Of a DNA stretch of 36,796 bases, positions 1 to 9,398 are shown piece by piece. Numbering within the stretch: the stretch's first letter is position 1; the number at the start of each line of letters is the position of its first letter. The DNA is from Bradymonadaceae bacterium (GTDB taxonomy: Bacteria; Myxococcota_A; Bradymonadia; Bradymonadales; Bradymonadaceae): positions 1 through 36,796 of the forward strand of contig JAQCND010000587.1 in the NCBI GenBank assembly GCA_028274765.1, given 5' to 3'. Under the pieces are notes generated by a model. The model saw only the letters and a program-made list of their open reading frames with translations. It was not told where the DNA came from and did no database searches. The translations under genes were made by a program, and so were the position numbers.

Positions 1-1016
1 TTGCGCCCGAAGAATTCGCTGGCGTGCGAGGCGACGCGGCTGGTCATGTCCGTGTAGCCGATGATCTCGACGCCGTGGCGGTCGATCCGTTTGTCGACCT
101 CGGTCAGCTCGCAGTTGCCCCCCGTGTCGGCGGCCAGATCGACGATGACGCTGCCAGGGCGCATCGACTCGACCATCGGCTCCGTGATCAAGGTCGGCGC
201 GGGTCGACCGGGGATCGAGGCCGTCGTCACGACGAGGTCGGTGTCGGGCACTTCCTCGCGGAAGAGATCGCGTTCCGCCTCCAGAAACTCCTCACCCATG
301 TCGGTCGCATAGCCCCCTTCGCCCTCCTCGAGTGGGAGATCGAGCATCAGGAAGTCGCCTCCGAGGCTCTCGACCTCCTCGCGGACCGCCGGACGCACGT
401 CGAAGGCACTTACCTGGGCGCCCATGTCGCGACCGGTCGCGATCGCCGAGAGTCCCGCCACGCCGGCCCCGATGACGAGCATCTCGGAGGGAGGGGTCGA
501 ACCGGCGGCTGTCGTCCGGGCGCCGACGAATCGATCGTAGGCGCCGGCCGCCTCGATGACGGCGCGATAACCGGCGATGCCCGCCATCGAACTCAACACG
601 TCCATCGACTGGGCGCGAGTGATCCGGGGGACGCGCTCGAGGGCCAGCGCTGTCGCGCCCCCCTCCTCGATACGATCGAGAACGTCGTCGCCCGCTTCAC
701 TATCGAACAGCGAGATCCAGATCGTTTCCGCCGAGGCCACTTCGATCGCGTCGAACGAATCGCCATGATCCTCGTCGAGACGAGTCGGCGGGTGAATGGC
801 GACGACGATGTCGGACTGTTCGAGTAACTCCCGGGCATCATCGACGATCTCGGCCTCTACCTCGTCATAGGTCTCGTCGGGGAAACGAGCTCGGCGGCCG
901 GCGCCCGATTCGACGGCGACCTGCCATCCCGATTGCACGAGCGCCTCGACGACACTCGGCGGCACGGCGACGCGCCGCTCGCCCTCGTCCCATTCGCGAA
1001 GGATGCCAATTTGCAC
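1..1016 (-). CDS. pntA: NAD(P) transhydrogenase subunit alpha / alanine dehydrogenase-like, C-terminus truncated by window edge
   Basis: Reverse-strand translation from GTG at 1016: MQIGILREWDEGERRVAVPPSVVEALVQSGWQVAVESGAG...; later MLVIGAGVAGLSAIATGRDMGAQVSAFDVRPAVREEVESLGGDF and PTLITEPMVESMRPGSVIVDLAADTGGNCELTE, characteristic of the AlaDh/PNT N- and C-domains. Not in the ORF track because it runs off the window. Confidence 0.9.
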   Translation of the reverse strand, partial: MQIGILREWDEGERRVAVPPSVVEALVQSGWQVAVESGAGRRARFPDETYDEVEAEIVDDARELLEQSDIVVAIHPPTRLDEDHGDSFDAIEVASAETIWISLFDSEAGDDVLDRIEEGGATALALERVPRITRAQSMDVLSSMAGIAGYRAVIEAAGAYDRFVGARTTAAGSTPPSEMLVIGAGVAGLSAIATGRDMGAQVSAFDVRPAVREEVESLGGDFLMLDLPLEEGEGGYATDMGEEFLEAERDLFREEVPDTDLVVTTASIPGRPAPTLITEPMVESMRPGSVIVDLAADTGGNCELTEVDKRIDRHGVEIIGYTDMTSRVASHASEFFGR

Positions 1017-1281
1017 GATAGAGCCACCTGTCTTTCAGTGTGATATCCAATGCGGTGTCGAACCCGGCACATACGATGACGGGCCGCGCTGTGATCATGA
1101 GATGCAATGCCCCCGCGGTGCGTCGTGCAAACGACGAGTCCCCGGTCTATCTTCCCGGCGTTCATTTCGATGTGCTCGACATCACTGTCGACCGAATGGT
1201 CGTTGATCCCGACTCGTGACGTACCGTACACTTCTGATGTCTATTATGTTCACACCCGTCCCCTTGCCGTCGAGGTTCGAC

Positions 1282-3795
1282 ATGGCGCAACTTTTCAACT
1301 GGATGACTTCCGGCCTGTGCGCGGGAGTCGTGCTGTCGATATTCATGTTCGCAGGGGGACTGGGCTGCAATCCCGAGCCGTCGCGGTCGGGGGTTGGCTC
1401 GGTCGATGAGAACGACGAGCCCCAGGACGTCGGGATCGTCGATACTCGTCCCGACGACGTCGGGGCGGGGGGAGACGATGCGAGCGACGGAGGTGTCGAG
1501 TGCACCTCCGGGGGCGGCTGTCCGAGCGGAGTCTGCCGCGAGGGGCTGTGTGCGGCGCCGAGCTGTTCGGACGAGGTCCCAAACGGCGACGAGACGGACG
1601 TCGATTGTGGTGGACCCGATTGTGATGCCTGCGAGGCGGGAGCGGCCTGTCTCGAGGATCGCGACTGCCGAACCGGCACGTGTGAAGGTGGGACGTGCGC
1701 GCCTCCGGGCTGTTCGGACGAAGTCCCGAACGGCGAGGAGACCGACGTCGACTGTGGGGGACCGGACTGCGACGCCTGTCGGGCGAATCAAAGTTGCGAG
1801 GCGGATTCGGACTGTGCCTCCGGTCGATGCTCCGAGGGAACGTGTGACGAGCCCACCTGCTCGGACGAAGTCCAGAACGGCGAGGAGACCGGCGTCGACT
1901 GCGGCGGCCCCGACTGCGACGCCTGTGAAGCGGAGACGAGCTGTGCCTCGGATTCGGACTGTATCTCGAACCTCTGCTCGGAGGGGACGTGTGCCGCCCC
2001 GACCTGCTCGGACGAGACTCAAAACGGCGAGGAGACCGACGTCGACTGCGGCGGCCCCGACTGCGACGCCTGTGCGGAAGACGAGGCGTGCGAGCGAGAC
2101 GAAGACTGTCAGAGTGGTCGCTGCAGCGACGCGGGACGCTGCCGGGCGCCGACCTGCTCGGACGAGGTTCAGAACGGCTCGGAGACCGACGTCGACTGCG
2201 GCGGGTCGAGCTGTCCGGGATGTGAGTCGGGCGAGTCGTGTGCCAACAACTCCGACTGTCAGTCCAGCGTCTGCGAGGGCGGGACATGTGCCAGCTCGAC
2301 ATGCGACGACGGCGTCGCCAACGGCGACGAGTCCGACGTCGATTGCGGAGGCTCGACGTGCGAGGTCTGCGAGGCCGGCAAGACTTGTACCGAGGACGCC
2401 GACTGTCAGAGCCAGAACTGCAATCAAAATACGTGCGAAGCGGCGAGCTGTTCGGATGGGGTCCAAAACGCCGGTGAAACCGATGTCGATTGTGGTGGAG
2501 CCCAGTGTGCGCCCTGTGACGTCGGGGGCGTCTGTCAGCGTGGTTCCGATTGCATCTCCGGTGTCTGTGAAAACGGAACGTGCGTGGCGCCGACCTGTGG
2601 TGATGGCGTCCAGAACGGCTCGGAGACCGACGTCGACTGTGGCGGAGCGGATTGTCCGGGATGTGTCGCAGACGATACCTGTCGGAGAGATACGGACTGC
2701 CAGTCGGGCGTCTGCACCAACGCGATTTGCCAGGCGCCGACCTGCAGCGACGACGTCCGAAACGGCGACGAGACGGATGTCGACTGCGGCGGAGCGGACT
2801 GTTCGGGATGCGGCGACGGCAAATCTTGCCGGGTCGACTCGGACTGCGAGCGGGGGCGCTGCGATCAGGGCGATACCTGTGACGCCTTCAGCTGCGACGA
2901 CGGGACACAGAACGGCCAGGAGACCGACGTCGACTGCGGCGGCCCCAACTGCCCGGGCTGCGCCAACGGCGCATCGTGCCTCGCCGACCGCGACTGCCAA
3001 TCGAGCATCTGTAACGGCACGACGTGCGGAGTCTGTCGCGACAGCAACACTCGGACGGGAGGGGGCTGCGGCTACCAGGATCGCGGGACGGTGATCGAGG
3101 TCTGCCGAAACGGCCGATGGACGCGACAGAACTGTCGGGACGTCTGGTTTGCGAGCTGCAACGAGGTTCTCCAGGCCGATCCCAACGCCAAAGACGGACG
3201 ATACACCATCGACCCGGACGGGCCCTCGAATGCAACCTATCAGCCGCGCGAGGTGCTCTGCGACATGACGACCGACGGAGGGGGCTGGACGCGGGTTGCC
3301 TTCGAGGACTTCGAGTCGGGTACGTCGGGCTGGAGCACCACGAACACCATCACACAATGTGGTAAATACGGGCAAATCCTGGGGGGTTACTGCGAAATCT
3401 CCGGAGCGACCAACGAGAAGACCTATGCTGTCGAGGGCGTGCCCCACTCGGAGGCGAGGCTCTCGCTGGAATACATCAAGATCGATAGCTGGGGGAGCAG
3501 CGACGAAGAGGGCTTCGTCGAGCTGGCCAACACGGAGATCTATCGTCAGGAGTTCTGCGCCTGTCGCCACGGCTGTCAGACGCAGGGGGGCATCTGCGGC
3601 GGCGAGCACGTCTGCGGAATGAACCGACAGGGGTCGAACGCCTCGGTCGACGATCTCGAGCGCGAGATCACCGTCGAAGGGACGACCTCGCACAGCAGCA
3701 CCCGTGACATTCGCGTCGCCGCGGGCTCGAACCTCGACCAGGATCCGTGCGACGAATCCTGGGGCATCGACGACGTCAACGTCTGGGTTCGATGA
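1282..3795 (+). CDS. Secreted lipoprotein with ten tandem Cys-rich repeats (xCSDxxxNGxETDVDCGGxxCxxC...) and a C-terminal fibrinogen-like GGGWT module
   Basis: ORF 1216..3795; the internal ATG at 1282 gives a signal peptide and lipobox (FMFAGGLGC). C-terminus contains YTIDPDGPSNATYQPREVLCDMTTDGGGWTRVAFEDFESGTSGWS. Confidence 0.88.
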   Translation: MAQLFNWMTSGLCAGVVLSIFMFAGGLGCNPEPSRSGVGSVDENDEPQDVGIVDTRPDDVGAGGDDASDGGVECTSGGGCPSGVCREGLCAAPSCSDEVPNGDETDVDCGGPDCDACEAGAACLEDRDCRTGTCEGGTCAPPGCSDEVPNGEETDVDCGGPDCDACRANQSCEADSDCASGRCSEGTCDEPTCSDEVQNGEETGVDCGGPDCDACEAETSCASDSDCISNLCSEGTCAAPTCSDETQNGEETDVDCGGPDCDACAEDEACERDEDCQSGRCSDAGRCRAPTCSDEVQNGSETDVDCGGSSCPGCESGESCANNSDCQSSVCEGGTCASSTCDDGVANGDESDVDCGGSTCEVCEAGKTCTEDADCQSQNCNQNTCEAASCSDGVQNAGETDVDCGGAQCAPCDVGGVCQRGSDCISGVCENGTCVAPTCGDGVQNGSETDVDCGGADCPGCVADDTCRRDTDCQSGVCTNAICQAPTCSDDVRNGDETDVDCGGADCSGCGDGKSCRVDSDCERGRCDQGDTCDAFSCDDGTQNGQETDVDCGGPNCPGCANGASCLADRDCQSSICNGTTCGVCRDSNTRTGGGCGYQDRGTVIEVCRNGRWTRQNCRDVWFASCNEVLQADPNAKDGRYTIDPDGPSNATYQPREVLCDMTTDGGGWTRVAFEDFESGTSGWSTTNTITQCGKYGQILGGYCEISGATNEKTYAVEGVPHSEARLSLEYIKIDSWGSSDEEGFVELANTEIYRQEFCACRHGCQTQGGICGGEHVCGMNRQGSNASVDDLEREITVEGTTSHSSTRDIRVAAGSNLDQDPCDESWGIDDVNVWVR
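1561..3033 (+). repeat. Ten in-frame tandem repeats of about 147 bp (about 49 aa, usually 8 Cys each)
   Basis: Manual alignment of units beginning SCSDEVPNGDETDVDCGGPDCDAC..., GCSDEVPNGEETDVDCGG..., through SCDDGTQNGQETDVDCGGPNCPGC... Confidence 0.9.
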
Positions 3796-4043
3796 GTCGT
3801 CGTTGTCCGAGCGCCCCATGTGTCGACATCCGTAAGTAGCTTGTGATCGGCGCGCGAAACATGCGACCGAAACGACGTATCGAGTCGAATGTCGTCGTCT
3901 CGACAAGGTAGAACGTCACACGCCTCGCCCACGATGCGGCCGAAGTCCTTCGATAGGGCACTCGATGGCGCGGCATGGCATCCCATTCGCGGTGTCCTGC
4001 TCAGGCTCGGACCGGGTCACTCACTATTCTCGGGATTGCTTTC

Positions 4044-5288
4044 ATGGATCGCGAACGCATCGAAGCCCTCATCGCCCGTCTCGAACGCGACGATCTACCG
4101 GATGAGCAATGCGATCACGTCGTCGAATCGCTCCAGGCCCTGACCCATCAGACGATCGGTGACGATCCCGACGTCTGGTGGGACTGGCTCGACGGTCGGG
4201 GGACGGAGGAGAGAGCAGGCGGGACTGCCTCGACGACGAGTGCTCCTCGTGCCGACGTCTCTCCTCGAGACAACACCGATCGCTTCCGTCGGGACGATTC
4301 GGATCATCAGACGTGGCCTCTCGTCGACCTTCGGATCGAGCGGGGCCTGATGGTCGAGGAAGCTCGGAATGCTCGCCAATCACGTCCGACGAACTCGACC
4401 GGCCAGCGGCCTGAAGAGCAGTATGAGACCATGCTGCGTCAATACGGGGACTCGGTCCGCGTCCCCAAGGTCCTTTGGCAACTCGACTCGGAGCTGTTCG
4501 ATTGGATCGAACATGTCACCGACGGCGCCATCGGGGCCCGTCTGGAGACGACCAACGATTACGGGGCTACGGTCGAGATCGATGGCGAGCGCTTGCGAGT
4601 GCAAGACGAGCAGCTCCCCGACCTGCTTTTCGATCGCATCGCTCGAGCGGGCGACAGACTCGAGAAACGCGACTTCTACCGAAGCGGCGACGATCTCTGG
4701 TGTCTGACCGACGATCAGCTCGACTGGCTCCGAGAGGTCTCGCCCTTCGGATTGAGCCGGCTCGAACCGCGAGACGGGCCTCCGAAACCCGCCCCCGGAC
4801 CGGTGACGCTCGAAGCCATCGTCGAGCGCCACTGGGAGCACGATCTGAAGGGGCTCATCGAGGAACTCGGGGCTTCGGGACGTCTGATGGAATTCGACGC
4901 CGAATACGGCTATCCCGTCGACAGCTACGCGGGATTGAACGACCGGATCGACGAGCTTCTGGACGGGGCCTTCGACGAGGTGGAGTGGGAGTACATCCAC
5001 GAGGACTTCGACGCTCCCCAGATTCTACGAGCCACCTGCCCCGATGGGACAGTCGTCGAGCGGGAGGTCGGAAATAGCGACTGGGTCGACGTGCCCCCCT
5101 GGCTGGATCTGCTGAACACCCTGCTCGCGGAACTCGACGACGAGCGCGGCGTCTGCAGTATCTGGGATTCTCGGATCTACGGCCAGGACATGGCGGTGGT
5201 CGTCGGGACACCAGAGGAGATCCGACAGCTCATCGAGGTGGGACTGCCGGTCGAGGAGAGGCCCGACTCTATCGACCTCGAACCATGA
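4044..5288 (+). CDS. Hypothetical acidic protein, no recognised domain
   Basis: Long ORF with acidic codon usage like its neighbours; probable start ATG 4044 (MDRERIEALIARLERDDLPDEQ...). Confidence 0.75.
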   Translation: MDRERIEALIARLERDDLPDEQCDHVVESLQALTHQTIGDDPDVWWDWLDGRGTEERAGGTASTTSAPRADVSPRDNTDRFRRDDSDHQTWPLVDLRIERGLMVEEARNARQSRPTNSTGQRPEEQYETMLRQYGDSVRVPKVLWQLDSELFDWIEHVTDGAIGARLETTNDYGATVEIDGERLRVQDEQLPDLLFDRIARAGDRLEKRDFYRSGDDLWCLTDDQLDWLREVSPFGLSRLEPRDGPPKPAPGPVTLEAIVERHWEHDLKGLIEELGASGRLMEFDAEYGYPVDSYAGLNDRIDELLDGAFDEVEWEYIHEDFDAPQILRATCPDGTVVEREVGNSDWVDVPPWLDLLNTLLAELDDERGVCSIWDSRIYGQDMAVVVGTPEEIRQLIEVGLPVEERPDSIDLEP

Positions 5289-5734
5289 GCAGCTCTCGAG
5301 CGAGCGCACTCGCGCTGTCGGATGGCATGTAGAGCTGACTTCCAAGTCTTTCGCTCTTGATATCAAGCCGGCTGGGAACCGGCGCTCCCAAGGACTACTC
5401 GTACCACAACGATCTGTTATCAGAGGGGCTGGCAACCGTTGCTGAGGTGTTGAAATGCGCTCTCAGCAAGATCGGCCGGCCCCGGAAGCGTCGTCGAGGG
5501 ATGGATACCCACCTCGTCGCGTCGACCGAGATGCGCGCTCGAGGAGGAGAGAGTCGACAATCCTTGCCATCATTCCGTCAGAAGGCGCACGTCACAACGG
5601 TACGGGAGAGGGCGTTCGACATCACATCGTCGGATCTGAGGAGATTGAAAAGACCGGCGTATCGGACGAGAGGTCAGCATGACTATAGCCCCGTACAAAT
5701 GTGTCGACAGTTCCATCCATCTGAAGGTTGCACT

Positions 5735-5867
5735 CGGGTCCGCTCGGATACCGTGGGAGACGCCGTGGCACGACGTTTGTGGTCGACCGACCCGATGATG
5801 GGCCGGCGGGGCCGCCGGCACTCCAAAAAACGCGTCGTCGAGATCCCACGGACCCGAGTCACACCCG
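5735..5867. repeat. Intergenic hairpin-type repeat, copy 1
   Basis: Shares cgggtccgctcggatacc.tggga..cgccgtggcacgacgtttg..gtcgaccga..cgatgat.ggccggc...cgcgtcgtcgagatccca.ggacc.gagtcacacccg with 24136-24256; arms CCGTGGGA (5751-5758) and TCCCACGG (5844-5851). Confidence 0.85.
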
Positions 5868-6220
5868 TTGCACTCCCGTCAATCGCATGAGGATGGAACC
5901 ATTGCGGATACGAGCCGGTGATCCGCCGGCGCTCCGGGGAGTCGTCGAGGACACAAGAGGTTCGATCGATGCCCGAAGCACCTTGATACCTCCTCGACAT
6001 GAATAGCTTGCTGGCCTCTCGCCGAGCGAGGAGATGTTCGCCTACGGATCGTCCTCGTGCACTCCTCGAGTGGCGATGACACGTCTCGCATCGTATGGTA
6101 CGTTAACTCTCCGAGCATGCCTGCATCGTAGTGAGCGCCGAGTATCGAGGCGGGAGCGGGGTCGTCGTACTGGATATCTCTCTCCCGAGACGAACACACC
6201 AAGCATGGATAGGGCGAGGT

Positions 6221-8608
6221 ATGTCGACCCGAGACAACGAACCGTTATTTGACGCCCTTCAATCGACCTCCGATCAGTCGCGACGCGTCCAACTCATCGA
6301 TTTTCTCGGTGACGTTGTCACCCGAGTGCTCGACGCCAACGATCTCGAAACCATCGCCGAGGTCGTCGACGAGACGTTCAAAGAACTCATCTCGGTTCAG
6401 TATGGAGCTCTCTATCTGTTTGACGAAAAGGAGCAACGGCTGACTCAGGTCTGGCAGCGGGGGTTTTCCGAGGAGGCGGCCCGGATTGCCGAACAGACGG
6501 CCATGGAGCGCCATCCAGGCGAAGTCTATCGGGAGGGATGCCAGATTCACATTCCCGACGTCCCCAACGATCCCGAGTCGCGCACGGAGACGAGCCCCCG
6601 CGAATCCGTGGTCCGATCTCGTCTCTTTTTTCCCGTCCAGACGGGAGGGACGACCGTGGGGTCGCTGGGGCTGGCCGCCTCGGAGCGCGAGGCCTTCTCG
6701 CAAGACCACGTGGCCGTCATGAGTTTCTATGCCCGCTTGATCGGGGCTGCTTACGGTCGTCTCCGTCACGAACAACAACAGAGACGGGCCCGCACTCGCA
6801 TTTCCCGATTCAACGAGACACTCCGTGCCATCCGAGACATCAGTCAATTGATGGTACGGGAGCGCGATCCCGATCGCATCTGGCAATCCGCCTGCGAACG
6901 CCTCGTCTCGACAGCCTCGTACGCATGTGGCTGCATCGTCTCGCGAGAGGCGGACGGGACGATGCGCGTGGATGCTACCGCTCCCGAGTCCATCGAGCCC
7001 CGGCAACTCGAATCCCGACTCAGAAGCGCCGGAACCATCGAGCCTCTCGTGAGTGTTCTCGATGGCGAACAGCACGTTGTCAGCTGGACGGGCGAATCGT
7101 TCGACGAGTACTTCGAGCGGCAGGGTGAAGCTATCGATCGATGGGTGGGGGTCACCCTCGATTACAGTGGCATCGTCTACGGCGTACTGGTCCTCGGCTC
7201 GCAGGCATTCGACGATGCACGCGAGAAACCCATCCTGCAGGGGGTAGCCAACGACATCGCCTTCGTCACTCACATGCTCACCCGCGAGAGCGAGAACAGT
7301 CCGATCGAAGAGCGTGCGCTTCGCGACTGTCTGACGGGACTCCCGAACCGGACCCTCTTTCAGAGTCGGCTCGATCACGTGCTCACTCGGAGTGAGCGAC
7401 GAGAGACGAATGTTGCTCTCCTCTTCGGGGATCTCGACGATCTCAAGAAAATCAACGACAACTTCGGTCACGAAGCCGGCGATCGTCTGCTCATCCAATT
7501 CGCGCGCCGTCTCGAAGATGCGGCACGCGAGGCGGATACGGTGGCACGCATCGGAGGGGACGAGTTTACGGTGCTCATCGAGGAGCTGGCCCCCGACGAC
7601 GACCTGGAACCCCGTCTCGAGCGGCTCATCGCTCAGCTAGACGCTCCCTTCGAGATTCAGGGACGCGACGTCTACTCGACGGCGAGTATCGGAGTGGTTC
7701 GCTACGACGAGCTGAAGCAAGAGGCGGAGACCTCCTCGCTCGAGGCCGAGGATTTGCTTCGAGCGGCCGATCGGGCCATGTATCGGGCCAAAGAACAGTC
7801 CACGACCGAGTGGCGGCGCGGGTATCCCGGCGACCTGCAGGAGGGCGGCGAGCTTCAGCGCGCCAGCCAACTTCGCGGGGCGATCGAAGCCGACAACATC
7901 ACGGCTCACTTCCAGCCGATCGTCACGCTCGACGACGAGTGCACGGTGGGGATGGAGGCACTCGCGAGGTGGGAACATCGCGAGAAGGGATGTCTCGAGG
8001 CCCACGAGTTTTTGAGGCTCACTCAGAACCGAGGACTCTTCGAGCAGGTGACACGGTGCGTCTACCAGGAGGCGTGCCAACGATTCGAGCAATGGCACCG
8101 TGACGTCGAGACGGAACTGACGCTCTTTCTCAACGTCAATCCCTCCCAACTCGGCGATAGCACCTGGCTCGCCTATCTCGAAGAGTTTGCGCTTCCGCCC
8201 GATCAAATCGTCATCGAGCTCACCGAGCGGGAGATCATGCAGAACGCAACCTGCATCGAACAGATGATGCATCGAGACTTTCAGTTGGCCATCGATGATT
8301 TCGGGACGGGCTACTCGTCGCTTGAATACCTCAAGGATCTCGACGTCGACGTCCTCAAGCTCGACATGGCGTTCATCCACGGAGCCGTCGACGATCCCAC
8401 CGACCGGGCCATCCTCGAGTCCGTGTGCCGTCTCAGTTCAAAACTGAACATCACCGTGGTCGCCGAAGGGGTCGAGACTCCGCAACAGGCTGCCGTCGCC
8501 CGAGAGACGGGATGCGATTCTGGCCAGGGATTCTACTACGCCTCTCCGATGCCCTCCGAGCGATTCGAGGCGCAATTCGTGGAGAACGACTCATCGGTGG
8601 CTCACTGA
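6221..8608 (+). CDS. Cytoplasmic GAF-GAF-GGDEF-EAL protein (diguanylate cyclase / c-di-GMP phosphodiesterase)
   Basis: ATG 6221 preceded by purine-rich gggcgaggt. GAF-like blocks, then DCLTGLPNRTLFQSRL, VARIGGDEFTVLIEEL; EAL motifs GMEALARWEH, VNPSQL, ELTEREI, IDDFGTGYSSLEYLKDLDVDVLKLD, VVAEGVET. Confidence 0.93.
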   Translation: MSTRDNEPLFDALQSTSDQSRRVQLIDFLGDVVTRVLDANDLETIAEVVDETFKELISVQYGALYLFDEKEQRLTQVWQRGFSEEAARIAEQTAMERHPGEVYREGCQIHIPDVPNDPESRTETSPRESVVRSRLFFPVQTGGTTVGSLGLAASEREAFSQDHVAVMSFYARLIGAAYGRLRHEQQQRRARTRISRFNETLRAIRDISQLMVRERDPDRIWQSACERLVSTASYACGCIVSREADGTMRVDATAPESIEPRQLESRLRSAGTIEPLVSVLDGEQHVVSWTGESFDEYFERQGEAIDRWVGVTLDYSGIVYGVLVLGSQAFDDAREKPILQGVANDIAFVTHMLTRESENSPIEERALRDCLTGLPNRTLFQSRLDHVLTRSERRETNVALLFGDLDDLKKINDNFGHEAGDRLLIQFARRLEDAAREADTVARIGGDEFTVLIEELAPDDDLEPRLERLIAQLDAPFEIQGRDVYSTASIGVVRYDELKQEAETSSLEAEDLLRAADRAMYRAKEQSTTEWRRGYPGDLQEGGELQRASQLRGAIEADNITAHFQPIVTLDDECTVGMEALARWEHREKGCLEAHEFLRLTQNRGLFEQVTRCVYQEACQRFEQWHRDVETELTLFLNVNPSQLGDSTWLAYLEEFALPPDQIVIELTEREIMQNATCIEQMMHRDFQLAIDDFGTGYSSLEYLKDLDVDVLKLDMAFIHGAVDDPTDRAILESVCRLSSKLNITVVAEGVETPQQAAVARETGCDSGQGFYYASPMPSERFEAQFVENDSSVAH

Positions 8609-8835
8609 TGGCGAAACTCTTCTCACGCTTCCCGTGATGGGGTCCCAGGGGATGGCAAGAGAAAAAGAACCAGCCCTCGCCGTCGAGAAGCTCGGTCTGG
8701 AGGCAGTGGCGACGAATAGAGCCCTGGCGTCAGATGACGGATGCAGGCCGAGTCGAGTGTCGGTGGCCGAAACCTCCCCCCAACGAGGTCCATGCTCGCT
8801 CTCCCCAACACGACAGAGGGCGAGAGGGAGATGGT

Positions 8836-9378
8836 TCAGCTCAAAAGTTTCTTCTTCTGTCGCTCGAACTCCTCGTCCGAGATGGCGCCCGATCGGCGGA
8901 GCTTCTCCAGTTTTTCGATCTCCTCGGCAATGCCGAGTTGTTCATTCGAGTCGTCGGACGCATCGGTCGAGGTCTCGTCGTCGGCGACGTTGACCGTGAC
9001 GTTTTGCGCGATCTGATGGTTCATCTCGGGCTCGTCCGTCCCCTCGTGTCCACGCTTTTGTGGCGGAGACGACGAAGATTGAGAGCTCCGAGGCTCGGCG
9101 AGCTGGCGATCCGTCCCGATCTGGCTGTCGGGCAGCTGTTGGCCGTACTGATGCTGGAACTCATCTTGATCCATCGAGAGATATTGAATCCCCTCGACCA
9201 GACCGACGATCGCCGGGATGTATGTCCAGCAAAACAGAAGATACAGTAGTCCCTTTCCCGTCTCACCGAGATAAAACTTGTGGGCGCCAAATCCTCCGAG
9301 CAGAATGCCTAGCACCCCGGCCGTCGTTTTGTCCTTACTCATCGTCTCTCCCGTGTCGTCGCGTTCATCGTTCGCCAT
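8836..9378 (-). CDS. TM2-domain membrane protein with C-terminal SHOCT-like motif
   Basis: MSKDKTTAGVLGILLGGFGAHKFYLGETGKGLLYLLFCWTYIPAIVGLVEGIQYL is a TM2 signature; C-terminus EEIEKLEKLRRSGAISDEEFERQKKKLLS is SHOCT-like. Start ATG 9378 or 9342. Confidence 0.88.
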   Translation of the reverse strand: MANDERDDTGETMSKDKTTAGVLGILLGGFGAHKFYLGETGKGLLYLLFCWTYIPAIVGLVEGIQYLSMDQDEFQHQYGQQLPDSQIGTDRQLAEPRSSQSSSSPPQKRGHEGTDEPEMNHQIAQNVTVNVADDETSTDASDDSNEQLGIAEEIEKLEKLRRSGAISDEEFERQKKKLLS

Positions 9379-9398
9379 TCGATCTGCTCGTCCGTAGC

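Noticed and set aside
24-827. 267-aa plus-strand ORF
   Set aside because: Antisense to the clear pntA/AlaDh coding frame.
1561-3033. Regularly spaced DNA repeats as a CRISPR-like array
   Set aside because: The repeats are in-frame protein repeats with variable Cys-rich coding sequence, not identical short repeats with unrelated spacers.
1162-3906. 914-aa minus-strand ORF opposite the Cys-rich lipoprotein
   Set aside because: Its repetitive VAVGAAAVDVGLLAVLDxVRAG pattern is the antisense shadow of the plus-strand repeats; the plus frame has a lipobox, conserved Cys and a GGGWT module.
5357-5890. 177-aa plus-strand ORF and overlapping small ORFs in the intergenic region
   Set aside because: No domain and atypical composition; it overlaps the repeated hairpin element, which explains the similar ORF peptides at 23.9-24.3 kb (MGSRRRV...NVVPRR...YPSGP).
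6221-8608. GAF domains as possible bilin-binding photoreceptor modules linked to the FDBR-like gene
   Set aside because: No canonical Cys-His chromophore motif seen in either GAF; YACGCIV is not at a typical position. A direct link to the FDBR is unsupported.
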